A stretch of DNA of 64,000 nucleotides from Lutraria lutraria (GCA_964023205.1 OZ026850.1:8877770-8941769), one strand, 5' to 3'. Shown: positions 48,050-60,858, numbered from the stretch's first letter. Numbers and translations: made by a program. Notes: generated from the letters alone by a model not told the origin.

Positions 48050-48235
48050 CCCTCTCCTTTCCACACTACACTAGGTTCTAGCCTCTACTTTCCACACTAT
48101 ACTAGGTTCTAGCCTCTACTTTCCACACTACACTAGGTTCTAGCCTCTACTTTCCACACTATACTAGGTTCTAGCCTCTACATTCACACTATACTAGGTT
48201 CTTGCCTCTACATTCACATTATGCTAGACTCTAAG
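48050..48235. repeat. 31-bp minisatellite, block 2, about six copies
   Basis: The unit is CTATACTAGGTTCTAGCCTC then TACTTTCCACA, in the same register as block 1 but diverged. Confidence 0.88.
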
Positions 48236-48329
48236 CACCTACTTTTCATACTATGATGGACTCATCCTCTCATTTCCACACTATGTTGTTTCATCCCGTA
48301 ACTATTCCACAATGCTTGAAGCCATTCAT

Positions 48330-49010
48330 GATTTCCACCGGGTTTATGACTTTTAATTATCAGACAGTAATCTTTGATCACTAGGAATCATGGTGATTTG
48401 CTTTCATTTAAAGCAGATTCTCAAGCAGCAACATTGATATTTATTGTGAATGCTTAGAACTCCTAATTTCTGTTCTGTTAATTTTCAGAAAACGGGTTAC
48501 ATGGCAAGATAATTCAGGATGTGGCACGAGACCGACAGAAAGCCAGGCATCCAAATAATCTGTCAAGTAGAACATCTCATTTTTTAAGTAAATAGAAAAG
48601 CACGTGATTGTTAACAAACGATGTCAAATGAGGCATTGTCGCAGTTAAAACACATTTGTAAACTTGTAGTGGTGTAAAATATATGCCAGATACAGGGTGA
48701 GAATCATATATCTATTTTTAGTCATTTTACCAGAGCTATATATGTAGATATAAGTTGGCTCGGATTCGCTAGTGCAAGTGTTTCACGAATGCGGATTTAA
48801 CATAAACAAAACATGAATTTAAATTGACTTTGATCAAATTAGAATTATGAGATATTTTCAGTTTTAATTTAACTTTAGAGTGATTGAATGCCTGATTTTG
48901 TACTTGCCCGTCAGACTACCGTTTACAAAAATCTACTCGCCCGATGGCAATTGGATGGCGAGTGGAATTTTCAAGCCCTGCTATAATAATAAACTCATCT
49001 CTTATTACCA
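48330..49010. other. Element-derived sequence between array blocks 2 and 3
   Basis: GTGGCACGAGACCGACAGAA through ATCTATTTTTAGTCATT resembles the inside of the element at 43943-45676. The right edge reads GCGAGTGGAATTTTCAAGCC then CTG. The ends are not resolved. Confidence 0.5.
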
Positions 49011-49019
49011 CTACGATAG

Positions 49020-50500
49020 ATTCTATCATCCACTTTTCAAATTTGACCAGACTCCATCCTCTCTTTTCTCATTATGCTGGAATCCATCACCTAATTTTGC
49101 GACTAGATTTCATCATCTACTCTTCACACAACAACCAATTGCATTACTTACTTTTCACACAAATCCAGGTTCAGTCCTCTACCTTTTTGTATTTAGCCAG
49201 GCTTAGCCCTGCCTTTCACACTTATTCTGATTCAGTCCTGTACCTATCTGACTAATCCAGGTTTAGTCCTCTACGTTTCTCACTAATCATGGTTCAGTCC
49301 TCTACCTTTCTCACTAATCCAGGTTCTGTCCTTTACCTTTTTGCATTAAGCCAGGCTTAGCCCTGCCTTTCACACTTATTCTGATTCAGTCCTCTACCTA
49401 TCTGACTAATCCAGGTTCAGTCCTCTATGCTTCTCACTAATCATGGTTCAGTCCTCTACCTTTCTAACTAATCCAGGTTCAGTCCTCTACCTTTCTCACT
49501 AATCATGGTTCAGTCTTCTACCTTTCTAACTAATCCATGTTCAGTCCTCTACCTTTCTCACTAATCCAAGTTCAGTCCTCTACCTTTTTTAATTAAGCCA
49601 GGCTAAGCCCTGCCATTCACACTTATTCAGATTCACTCAACTACTTTTCTCGCTACCCATGTTCAGTCCTCTTATCTTTCTTACCTTTCTCTCCTTTCTC
49701 ACTAATCATGGTTCAGTCCTCTACGTTTCTCACTAATCATTGTTCAGTCCTCTACGTTTCTCACTAATCATGGTTCAGTCCTCTACCTTTCTCACTAATC
49801 CAGGTTCAGTCCTCTACCTTTCTCACTAATCCAGGTTCAGTCATCTTAACTTTCTTACCTTTCTCACTAATCATGGTTCAGTCATCTACCTTTCTCACTA
49901 ATCCAGGTTCAGTCCTCTACCTTTCTCACTAACCCATGTTCAGTCCTCTTATCATTCTTACCTTTCTCTCCTTTCTCACTAATCATGGTTCAGTCCTCTA
50001 TGTTTCTCACTAATCATTGTTCAGTCCTCTACGTTTCTCACTAATCATGGTTCAGTCCTCTACCTTTCTCACTAATCCAGGTTCAGTCCTCTACCTTTCT
50101 CACTAATCCAGGTTCAGTCATCTTAACTTTCTTACCTTTCTCACTAATCATGGTTCAGTCATCTACCTTTCTCACTAATTCAGGTTCAGTCCTCTTAACT
50201 TTTATTACCTTTCTCTCCTTTCTCACTAATCATGGTTCAGTCATCTACCTTTCTCACTAATCATGGTTCAGTCCTCTACGTTTCTCACTAATCCAGGTTC
50301 AGTCCTCTACCTTTCTCACTAATCCAGGTTCAGTCCTCTTAACTTTCTTACCTTTCTCTCCTTTCTCACTAATCATGGTTCAGTCCTCTACCTTTCTCAC
50401 TAATCATGGTTCAGTCCTCTTACCTTCCTCACTAATTCAGGTTCAATCCTCTTACCTATCTCACTAATCAAGATTCAGTCATCTACCTTTCATTGTAAGT
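49020..50500. repeat. 31-bp minisatellite, block 3, about 46 copies
   Basis: The unit is CTAATCATGGTTCAGTCCTC then TACCTTTCTCA. Insert-bearing units (TTAACTTTCTTACC, TTACCTTTCTCTCC) recur in order at about 49670, 49850, 49960, 50120, 50200 and 50340, forming a higher-order period of about 300 bp in its second half. Confidence 0.93.
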
Positions 50501-50509
50501 AATCAGGTA

Positions 50510-51709
50510 TAAGCCTTACCATGTCTGAAGCCAACTCAAATACTTTGAAAGGAATGTTACCTTCCATATATGACATGTTACTTGATTCCATCTTCAGTAT
50601 GAACTATGATATAATTGAATAATATATATCCTATTAGCTTGAAACTCAGTGCTTGAGTCCATGTTTTTACAGTCAAATGTGTGTCAGATGTACGAATTTC
50701 TTAATAAGCTCAAACAGTGGACAGTCTCGTTTTTAGTCTATACTAAGAAGGCTCAATTAAAACAACCTATTGATCAGTTTTAATTCACATTGGATTTTAT
50801 CTGTTTTATACATAATTAATTATCAACAATAATTTCAGTATTCATTAGATCAATTGAACCAATATCACACAATTTACCATTTTATGACAAAAATCAATAG
50901 ATTATAATACTGAGAAGAGCTTCATTGTATTTCAAACACATTTTCCAATCATACATGAATAAATCAATTGTACAATCACAGGGAGCATACAGTTATTGAG
51001 AGTTAGCTTTGAAGCTTCCCTTCATGTGAAGTCTCATAATTCATACTGGTAGATTCTACATGTGGTTTAACTTACATAATTTAATGCATTGGAAAATAAG
51101 TCATGAACTTACATTCATGTACTAATTAACATACTAATGAACTGCTCTGTCCTATCCATTACTAAACCCTCTGCATTTAAAACAAATGACTCAATGTTAC
51201 TCCTTGCTGAAGAGTATGCATCTTTTCCTGAAGAATTTTAATTGGTAGATCAACATATTGACTGCATGATCCTAAGATTCTGTTAAAACTATCTGCATTA
51301 TAAACAGACTCACTAAATATCTCAGTTAACCTAGAGTATGAACTTAAAATGTGTGTAACTTTATATAGATATATATTGCAGAGTTAGTTCATTGAATACC
51401 ATGACTTAATAATGCATCAACAAGTAGGTATTGGGCATATGGCATATGGCTATACAAGGCAGTCATTATAAATGTACTAGATCTATGACCTACGTGCGTT
51501 TCTCATTCAGACAATTTCCATTCATTAAGAAAGAACTATGGAAAGATCAAATAAAACCAAGATTAGATTATGTTCCGTGCATGTCTACCAATATTTCTAT
51601 ACATTGATCACCAAAAACCACCCACGATTCGAGACAAATTCCTTATATAGCCAAAATAAGCAATTTATAATGATAAACATTCCCCGTCAGGCGCCCCGAT
51701 ATTTCCAAT
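50510..51709. other. Intron 1, 5' part near exon 1
   Basis: AT-rich sequence with no repeat family or exon supported. Confidence 0.6.
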
Positions 51710-51736
51710 ATGGCGGACAATATTCAGCATCCGTAC

Positions 51737-51870
51737 CGAATCATATCTTGTTCTCGCTCTTCTTCCTCGCGCTGTCGTCGTAAAACATCCTCTATAATTT
51801 TCCTTTCCTCTTCTTTAAGATGGGAAAGGTCCGGCATAGGGGGTAAAGACGGTCGTCTGGTCGCAGACAT
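51737..51870 (-). CDS. Rim: RIM exon 1: start codon and N-terminal Rab-binding helix
   Basis: This is the first coding exon of a RIM active-zone scaffold, which links Rab3 on synaptic vesicles to release sites. Reading from the ATG at 51870, the exon gives 44 codons plus two bases. Residues 12-20 read MPDLSHLKE, followed by EEERKII, which matches the conserved N-terminus of animal RIM proteins. Residues 19-44 are very rich in Glu and Arg and should form the long alpha helix that contacts Rab3. The donor is ATTCG|GTACGG (intron bases 51736-51735 are GT). The split codon CG|A joins exon 2 to give Arg45, so the phase agrees exactly. If the exon is read through the donor, a stop follows within a few codons, which supports splicing. 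I chose this start because it is the first Met of the frame and gives the family's usual N-terminus. Identity as RIM rather than rabphilin or Piccolo rests on the joined exons. Confidence 0.93.
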
Positions 51871-52300
51871 GTTTCCAAAACCTAGAAATTTATTCGCCCC
51901 CGCCGAAAAGTGACCAAGATCTGTCAGCTAGCCTTCGTTTGACAGCTTCACTTTCAATCCATTATCTAAGAATTAGTTTAACACAGTCCGAAAGAATCCG
52001 TTTAAATTGATATCCCAGATAATGTAATCCATTCTTATTCTAGGTTTCTCTCATGATTTTGCGACGAATACACGAGAAATAATGCAGTATAGGGTTTTCA
52101 ATATCCTTCACACAATGGGACTCATTCAATGTTCGATTGAAAAGGGTCGATACAAAACTTTTCCTAGCATGGGGAAATTGCTTCTGATGGTCGCGCGCAT
52201 GTGACAGTTGGCGCGGTTTTACAGATTTTCAATGATAATGTTACATTAATGTCAATACATGTTTCATAATTTTATTATATAATATGTTTGCAAATAGTGG
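51871..52300 (-). promoter_or_regulatory. Candidate RIM 5' UTR and promoter region
   Basis: This stretch immediately upstream of the RIM start codon is richer in CG and GC than the AT-rich surroundings. It includes TTGGCGCGGT and GTCGCGCGCATG near 52190-52220. No TATA box or initiator could be pinned down, so the transcription start is not assigned. An upstream noncoding exon cannot be excluded. An ATGGCGGAC motif lies just inside intron 1 at 51710-51718. Confidence 0.35.
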
Positions 52301-52459
52301 TAATTTCACCCCTATGTTATATTATATACATATGATGCCACAACGAGGTGGTGCACGTGATAATAATGCTCTAGATGTAGAATCTATATATGTATGTATG
52401 TATATTATATAGCTATACACAGTGCCTATGTTAGGACAGGGACATTAATTGCAATATAT

Positions 52460-52890
52460 AGTGCTTATGTTAGGATACATATATACAGTGCCTTTATTAG
52501 GATACATAATGTATATGGTGCCTGTATTAAGATACATATATATGGTGCCTATGTTAAGATACATATATATAGTGCCTGTATTAAGATACATATATATAGT
52601 GCCTATGTTAAGATACATATATATGGTGCCTATGTTAAGATACATATATATGGTGCCTATGTTAAGATACATATATATAGTGCCTGTATTAAGATACATA
52701 TATATAGTGCCTGTATTAAGATACATATATATGGTGCCTATGTTAAGATACATATATATGGTGCCTATGTTAAGATACATATATATGGTGCCTATGTTAA
52801 GATACATATATATAGTGCCTGTATCGAGATACATATATATAGTGCCTGTATTGAGATACATATATAAAGTGCCTATCTTAAGATACCGTA
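52460..52890. repeat. 27-bp minisatellite just upstream of RIM exon 1
   Basis: About 16 copies of GTGCCTATGTTAAGATACAT then ATATATG, with CCTGTATTAAG variants. It lies about 0.6-1.0 kb upstream of the RIM start codon. Open frames in it are artefacts. Confidence 0.93.
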
Positions 52891-52894
52891 AATA

Positions 52895-55090
52895 AGATTA
52901 AATTTGACTGAGTTTCTAGCAAAATACTGGGCATTTAAAATAAAATGAAGTGTGTTTGTTTTCGTTACCAATTGTCATCGATTATAGATCTGTTAGATCT
53001 AGTTGACTATTAAAATAATACATATACGTGCGGGTAGAAATTGTAACATAATATAAATCTTAACGTACGTCCTTGTTCAAACAATGAATCATATGATTAG
53101 TATCGCATCATGCGCGTGCGCTGCTATAATGTTATAATTAATAAGTGAGCTTGACGGGAAATGTCAGAGACAACTGTGACCATCAATGGTCACGGGTTAC
53201 AACTTGATCATTTATTTACACAGACAATGCATGTATATCTAGAGAATACCAGAGGTTTTAAATAATCATAAAATGTAACCAGGTGCATTACTCAATCATG
53301 GCACTTTATGTGTCTTAATTATATATACTCACTCGATTATATTCACTTAAATCTTGCGACTGGTGTATGATGTTTGCAGAGACATACTAATTATCTATGT
53401 CTTTGATGTTTGTCTATAGATTACCCATACATTATTTTAGACTTTGTCAGTTGTTAATTAATGAAAGTTTTCGAAGACGTTCACATTATAATGTACATTT
53501 TAATAATATAATAATTAAAATATAGTACTTACACTTAAATAACGTGAACCTACATGTATCCCATTACTGTTATAAATATGTAACATGAATACATGTTCGC
53601 GACAGTTTCTTGACAAACGATTGAATTAGGTTTATAGAGAATATATCCTAACATTGTAGAATGCAACTTTAGATAAACAAACTCAACGGCTTTACATAGT
53701 GAAGCACTGATTGAGATATCAACATGAACATAAGTATTATCGTTCTGTCTTTATTTCAGAGTGATTGGTGTCCTGGTAGTGTATGTAGTTTTTTTATCTT
53801 ATCATACAATAAGTTCTTCCTATATAGATATAGTTAGTTCTAACAGAGTAAAACTTGGCGGATCAGAATAATCTGGGTAAGTACTGACTATGTGCTGTGT
53901 ATATGCATTGAATATGTCTTGTATAAAGTATGAATGCATGTGAATATTGCGAATCAGTTATCATAGTACGTTGTAGGGATCGTGTATTCCATTGTAGTTT
54001 CCACAAATTGCCTCACGGACCAACGAAAACACAAAATTCTACCATTTATAAACATCCTTAAAACGGCTTTATACAGAAACCATTATTACATAATTTATTC
54101 TGGATTCAATCGTGTTTTATTGTGCACTATAAAACGGATTAAAGTTACTATTCTTAAAATATGCTTAAAGGTACTATGACGGCCGGGTTACACTGTGTAC
54201 AGACTAATCAGTTTGGCATTCTAGCTTGGATTATTCGCACCAGATGACAAACGTACTCTCGGAAGTTAATTTTTAAACGACCCTCTCATTGGAAACTTAT
54301 GTATGCCGAGAATATTAAATATTTATAACCATTTCTCCAATCGATTGGTTAATCATGATGACGTCACGTCGACCCGTCTCCGCAACCTGTCGGTGTGAAT
54401 ATTGGCTTATTGATCGGACTCTATCGTGACCACTCGGCTATTTCCGCGCTGTTTATTACGAATCGGTTTTTGGACTGCAGAAAGGAATTACAAGCCAATA
54501 ACGGAACAGTTGTGTGGTAGGAATAACTAATGTTATCTACCTTATATGAGTCGTCTAATATGGAAGCTGGCGGCCAGGGTTTCATCATTTAAAGTGAGAC
54601 AAACCATAAATAGCGTGTGCGTCTGAGCACGTGTTCTTAGTGGAGTACCGTGCTGTAGATGGCTCGATCTAGTTCATTTATTGTTTATTATTCAATGTAC
54701 GGCCATATGGTAACATAATTTTTTGTTACATCTAGTCATAAAATATAACAAAATTGCTCTGGCAATCCTCGTGCAAGTTCAATATTCACTCTGCATGAAT
54801 CATTGCTATTTAATCAACGTTCTTATTTCTTATACAACTACCTGATTACTGAGTTTATTATTCAAAATGATGCAAATATTCGTTTGATAAAATAGTGTCG
54901 TTTAGTAACAAACTTTGTAAAAACGTGTTTAGTAATCATGAAATGAGTTGTCAACCAGTTTTGTTGGTCTTAGGCAACACAGGGATGAAAATGAAAATAA
55001 GTTTGTTTAGAATCGAGTGCTCCTATCCGCACACGAAAATCCTAGAAAAAAATTACAATGTATAGTTATATAATTTGTCCGTCAGTCCAT
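52895..55090. other. Upstream of RIM, no supported gene
   Basis: 54180-54670 is somewhat richer in CG than its surroundings (GGCCGGGTTACAC, GACGTCACGTCGACCC, TTTCCGCGCTG) and may be regulatory. No coding exon is supported. Confidence 0.5.
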
Positions 55091-55244
55091 CCGTACATAC
55101 CAGAGGTAGGTCGTGGGGTTAGGGTTAGTACAAATCGACATTATGGGGTTACTTATGTACAAACCACAGTTGTGGGGTTAAATTTTCTCTTATGAGTTAA
55201 TGAAATACTCTTGTGGGGTTGAAAAATAGTAAAGGAATACAGAA

Positions 55245-56231
55245 GGGAACACGCATATAGCTCTCGTATGAACGTCCGGCCGTCCTTCCATCCCAATTTT
55301 TTGTTGAGAGCATAACTTGAAAACTATTAATAAAAAGTATTGGAGGTGGCAACTAGGAAAAGTACAGTGAACAAGAACTATCACTCTATACTCGTATAGT
55401 CACGTTTTGTAATTATCTCCCTTTATATGATTTCAGAATAAATTTTTGTCCAGAGCATTAGTCCAAAACTATACAAGTGATTGACTTGAAACTTAAAACA
55501 TAAGTAGATGGCATCTAGGAGGGAGAAGTGCAGTGACCAAGAACAATAACTTTTGAATTATATCCCTTTTTTAATTTTCATATTTTTTTCCTTCTATTTT
55601 TTGTCCAGAGCATTACTCGTAAACCATACAAGTGATTGATTTGAAAATTAAAATATGAAGAGATGGCAACTAGGAAAAGTGCAGTGACCAAGAACTATAA
55701 CTATGTAGTCCAGTTTTGTAATTATCTCCCTTTATTCAATTTAATTTTGTCCAGAGCTTAACTCCAAAGATACACATGGGATTGAGTTGAAACTTGATAT
55801 GTAAATAGGTGGCAACTAGGAAAAATGCAATAACAAAGAACTATAACTCCATATAGTCCAGTTTTGTAATTATCTCCCTTTATTAAATTTCAAAATTACA
55901 TTTTGAAGAACTTCAAACCCATACTAGTTAAACTGACTTGAAACTTAAAATATAAGCAGATGACATCTAGAAGTGCAGTGATCAAGACTGGTTTCTGTTT
56001 AGAAATATCTTCCTATACATGTATTAAATTTCCTCAATATATATTTTTTTCCTTTCTTTCTTGTTTTTGTCCAGAGAGTAACTGCAAAACTATAGACAGT
56101 ATTGACTTGAAACTTCTAATGTTGATAGATGGTAACTATGAGTTTGGCATTGATCAAGAACCTTAAATCTATCTAGTCCTGTTACAGACAAACACATCCA
56201 GCGGGTATGGCCATGTCAACATGGCTCTTGT
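55245..56231 (-). mobile_element. Family K Helentron-like repeat, 3' end not seen
   Basis: Read on the minus strand it starts ACAAGAGCCATGTTGACATG then GCCATACCCGCTGG (56231 downward), a hairpin followed by a subterminal motif, as in families A to F. The core has about six units of 145-165 bp (GGCAACTAGGAAAAGTGCAG, TTTGTAATTATCTCCCTTTA). The far end at about 55100-55245 has degenerate GTGGGGTTA repeats and no matching 3' hairpin. Confidence 0.75.
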
Positions 56232-57454
56232 TTTTACTACTGCTTTGTAAAAAAAAATCCTTACCCAGTGCTAAAATTCTTTATTATTTTCAGCCCAGAA
56301 TATAAAATGTTGCTGTAAATGTCAGCCAAACAAATATTATACAGTTATATTGACTGGTGAGCCATTAAATATGATGTGATATTCGACGGAAGAATGTCAT
56401 ATTGACTGAGGCGTAGATGAATATATAAGAAATAACGACTAATAATTCCAGTTGATGAATATTGACCTGGTTCTATTTTTAGATTGGGAAATTCCAAAAT
56501 TTCCATGAAATATCAAGTTACACCATTTATGTTATACGATGGTTCAGGCTTTAAGCCAATCAAAATGTGTTTACTTATAGATCATATAGTAATAACCATT
56601 AATTGGTCATTCAGGAAAGTTTCCATTGTTTAAAACTTCGTAAAAAGACATAAATACCTGGCACATTAATACCTCATGCCTTCATTACATCCAAATCAGT
56701 ACATTTATCTAATTCTATGTGCAGTTTAATTGTACCTGGTATGCAAATATATCCAAACTGGGGTCAAGTAGTACTGAAATAATGTAGTCAAATTGTTGTG
56801 TAATTCATACATTTTATTTTTCATGCATGTCAAAGAAATACATACAGCAAAGTTATTTGATGCCAGAAATACTACACAGGTCATAGTATTATACAGTCAT
56901 ACACACTTTAACATAGAATTCAGTATCATAATTATACTAGTATACTAAATCTATACATAGTAATATTTGTTAGAGTATACAGAAATATGAATAAACAAAG
57001 TATATAGAACTACATGTATATGTATACAAGTTAAAGATGTTTATAGTTATATGTAAACCATGTTCAAATTGTAAAATAAAACAAAAGCAAACGGAATCTA
57101 CAGGTATAGAAAACAAAATACATAACAATAAACCAACAATAATATTATGTCATCAAAATATTGTACAGCTCATACAAATACAAATAGCATAATATCATTT
57201 ACTCAAAAATATGTAACACCATAATTCATTAATTGTTGAATATAGGGAACCGTAATCATATTTGCATATAAACATCAAAAGTCAAACAATGTCTAGTCAA
57301 AGTAAGCACAAATAGTAAAACATTCACATCATTTGCTATCAGTATGGTGTTTTAGCTTGCATATAAAAGTTAACATATTTTACAACAAAATGTCTTCCAG
57401 TTATTTTAGTTCACATCATTATATTTTTCTTCACAAAAAACATCAACAAAACAG
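56232..57454. other. Upstream of RIM, unannotated
   Basis: AT-rich, with no supported gene or repeat. Confidence 0.6.
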
Positions 57455-58161
57455 ACAAGAGGGCCATAATGGCCCTATATCACTCATCAGAAAAAAGATC
57501 CTGAGGGAAAACATCATCAGCCTATGTAAAATCAAGTGACACGGGGTTGGGCCAATTTTTACCCCACCCCAGGGCCAAAAGGGTAAATATCTAAGCTTTA
57601 GGCTTTGCAACTTCTGACAGGACGTTTTTCAAAATTTTTCTATGTTCACATATATAAGATAGAGTAAACCCCCTGCTGGGGCCAATTTTGACCCCAGGGC
57701 CATAAGTTTGAATAAATTTGTTAGAGGTCCACTTGACAATGCTACATACCAAATATCTAAGCTCTAGGCCTTGTGGTTTCGGACAAGAAGATTTTTTAAA
57801 TTCTCCTATATAAGCCTATATAAATCAAGTGACCCCTGGGGCATGGCCAATCTTTACCCCAAGCCATAATTTGAACAAACTTAGTACAGGTCCACCAGCC
57901 GATGCAACAAACTAAATATCTAAGCTCTAGGCCCTGTGGTTTGACAAGAAGATTTTTTAATTTTTTCCTATTGGTTGCCATTGCAACCGGATTTTTAAAT
58001 GAGAGTTCATGCAAGGAACATCTCTGTAAAGTTTCGTTGAAATTGGCCAACTGCTTAAAAAGGAGATACTGTTTAAAGCAATTGTTGACGCACGCACGGA
58101 CGACGGACAACACACGATCACAATAGCTCACCATGAGCATTTAGTGCTCTGGTGAGATAAA
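57455..58161 (+). mobile_element. Family C Helentron-like repeat, complete
   Basis: The 5' end is ACAAGAGGGCCATAATGGCC then TATATCACTCATCAG. The core has two units around GGGGCCAATTTTGACCCCAG and ATCTAAGCTCTAGGCC. The 3' end is AGCTCACCATGAGCATTTAG then TGCTCTGGTGAGATAAAA. Confidence 0.9.
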
Positions 58162-59999
58162 ATCAATTAATCAAAACAAAAATAAGAATAGATAAAATAT
58201 GTTTTCTGTAAGAATAACAAACATTTTCATTAAGATCTCCATCTTCAAAAGAATTAGAACCATTTACATCCAACAATGTATCTAACATAAAATAGACAAT
58301 CTCCAGTCTGACCATGCATGTATGATTATACACATATACACTTGAACATGCTTTTAATCCATTTATTTATCTGAATCAAAAGTGAATCAAGGAGTCTAAA
58401 ATGGTCCCATGAAGTGTTTATTACACAATACTATTATCAGCAACAATTACTTTTAAAACTTTTAATCTTTAAGATTACACCATAAATGGACACAAGTTCG
58501 TGTCAGTTAGAGTCAGTCTAAATAGAACTTCAAGGTGGACATAATCTTTGTCATTTCAGATACCACATACAGTGCAATATAACTATTACATTCATTAATA
58601 AAATAATATTGGTGTTTGATTAGTTTATACAATTGTTTAAAATACAACTATTTGTGGATATCATTAATTTGGACCCTTCGAAACAACAGCAGGAGTTTGC
58701 ATCATTCGATCCACATGGTCCCATTCAATACACAACTTAACAATAAATAATACTATTGTAAGAAATAAAACAATGCACCAAAATCACTACTATTATATCT
58801 AAGGACAAACATACAAAAGTGAAAAAGGCTAAGTAAATAAGACAAAATGAACTAAGTTTTAGCTAAATTCTAGTTTAAGTTGAAACATATCCATTAAAAA
58901 ACTACCATGGAAGTAAGTTACAGAATATAAGACTATCAGGTCCTTACAGAATGCTGTGCAAGGTAGATCTACAATATGCAGGTTAGAATAAAATGACAAC
59001 ATGTATCATAATGTGAAATATAGTGTACAAGTATACGTATATACAAAGACATGTTATTTAAAACATGTTTAGAAGTTATCAGTTCTTAATAATGTGAATG
59101 CATAGTGATTTTTTGAAATTTTAACGGAATTTTACAATTTTTAAAATGAAGCCAAAAAGGAATGGGAGAACAAAATTATCACACCTTTGCTAAAATCAAT
59201 AAAAAGAGGGAAAAAAACTAATTCGCTGTATATAAATACTTTTGTTTTAACAGGTACAGAGAAATAATTGTGTTTTTTTTTCTAAATGCTAAATATTACA
59301 TCATCTTGTCATTACAGATCAAAACAAAATGGACATTATCACAAAATCGTCCAAAGTCAATAGAATTTGTCTATAATTATAGTCACATGATCATCTCCAT
59401 CAACTTGTTATCAAATAAGCCACCTTACACAGACTCAAGTCTAATTACTTCAGATTCTATATAAACAAGTAGAGTAAAATATTGCACATGACTTTGATAT
59501 AAACTAACTAAAACTAAATGATCCATATTGTCCAATACATACTAATAAGTAACTATTTACATACATGTTCTACTGGTATACATATGTAGTACATACAATA
59601 ACAACATACAATGTACAGGTCAGTCAATATAACAGGATACACAAACACCACAATATTGGTCCTTTTTATTCCCATTATTGTTTCAAACTATTTATAATAC
59701 ATGTCCTACATTTATCTAATAGATCAATATAATTTAAGTAATGAATGTCAAATGATAAATGAATTACTTTTCACACCTCACAAATCCTCTATAAACAAAA
59801 TATCAAGTCAACACATACATTGGGAAACCAAACAAAGTACAGGTACATGTATATATATAATTTGTATATCAAAGCACATTTATGTACTGTGTACTGTTGG
59901 ATTTCTTGCATCCTACTTAGGGACAGTGGGCAACAATTTTGTCATACACTATTATCACATACAAACATAAGTTAAAACAATCTCATCATACAATGTCTT
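58162..59999. other. Upstream of RIM, unannotated
   Basis: AT-rich. Small open frames (64-89 codons) have no recognisable features. Confidence 0.6.
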
Positions 60000-60512
60000 G
60001 TTCAAGTTATCCTGTCTAACCTGTACATACATGTCTTGGTCTCAAGTTATAGTGTCTAGCCTATACAGGTATCTTGTTCAAGTCTCAAGTTATAGTGTCT
60101 AACCTATACACATACTATCTTGTTCAAGTCTCAAGTTATAGTGTCTAACCTATACAGGTATCTTGTTCAAGTCTCAAGTTATAGTGTCTAGCCTATACAG
60201 GTATCTTGTTCAGATCTCAAGTTATAGTGCCTAACCTATACAGGTATCTTGTTCAAGTCTCAAGTTATAGTGTCTAGCCTATACAGGTATTTTGTTCAAG
60301 TCTCAAGTTATAGTGTCTAACCTACACAGGTATCTTGTTCAGGTCTCAAGTTATAGTGTCTAGCCTATACAGGTATCTTGTTCAAGTCTCAAGTTATAGT
60401 GTCTAACCTATACAGGTATCTTGTTCAGGTCTCAAGTTATAGTGTCTAGCATATACAGGTATCTTGTTTAGGTCTCAAGTTATAGTGTCTAACCTAAACA
60501 GGTATCTTGTAT
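60000..60512. repeat. 43-bp minisatellite, about 11 copies
   Basis: The unit contains ACCTATACAGGTATCTTGTT and CAAGTCTCAAGTTATAGTGT. The alternation of TAACC and TAGCC between units suggests an 86-bp dimer in part of the array. Confidence 0.93.
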
Positions 60513-60858
60513 ACCTATACATCAATAGACTTAGTGCTCATACACTAAAGCTTTGGAAAATCAGTAATATGAGTGTTTACACTAAACCCACAAAATAATC
60601 CATAATGTGTAATAATGCTATATGAATATGAAACCGGTACACACATGAACACGTTTACATTTGATTGTACAAAATTTACTGGCATATATATATTTATTGT
60701 ATACAAACTGTATACATGTATTGTATACAACCATCCCATGCAAGTATAGTCTATTCCCTCATTATTAGCACACTAACAATATAGAGTTGAAGCATAAATA
60801 TATGTAAATTAAATAAACATGATTATACATTAAACGCTACATACAATAAATGAACTAA

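Noticed and set aside
53761..53876. Possible plus-strand exon (TTTATTTCAG ... GGGTAAGT)
   Set aside because: Splice-like signals at both sides, but no frame or partner exon was identified, so chance cannot be excluded.
55110..55220. GTGGGGTTAGGGTTAG resembling telomere repeat
   Set aside because: Only a couple of TTAGGG-like units within degenerate GTGGGGTTA repeats; not a telomeric array.
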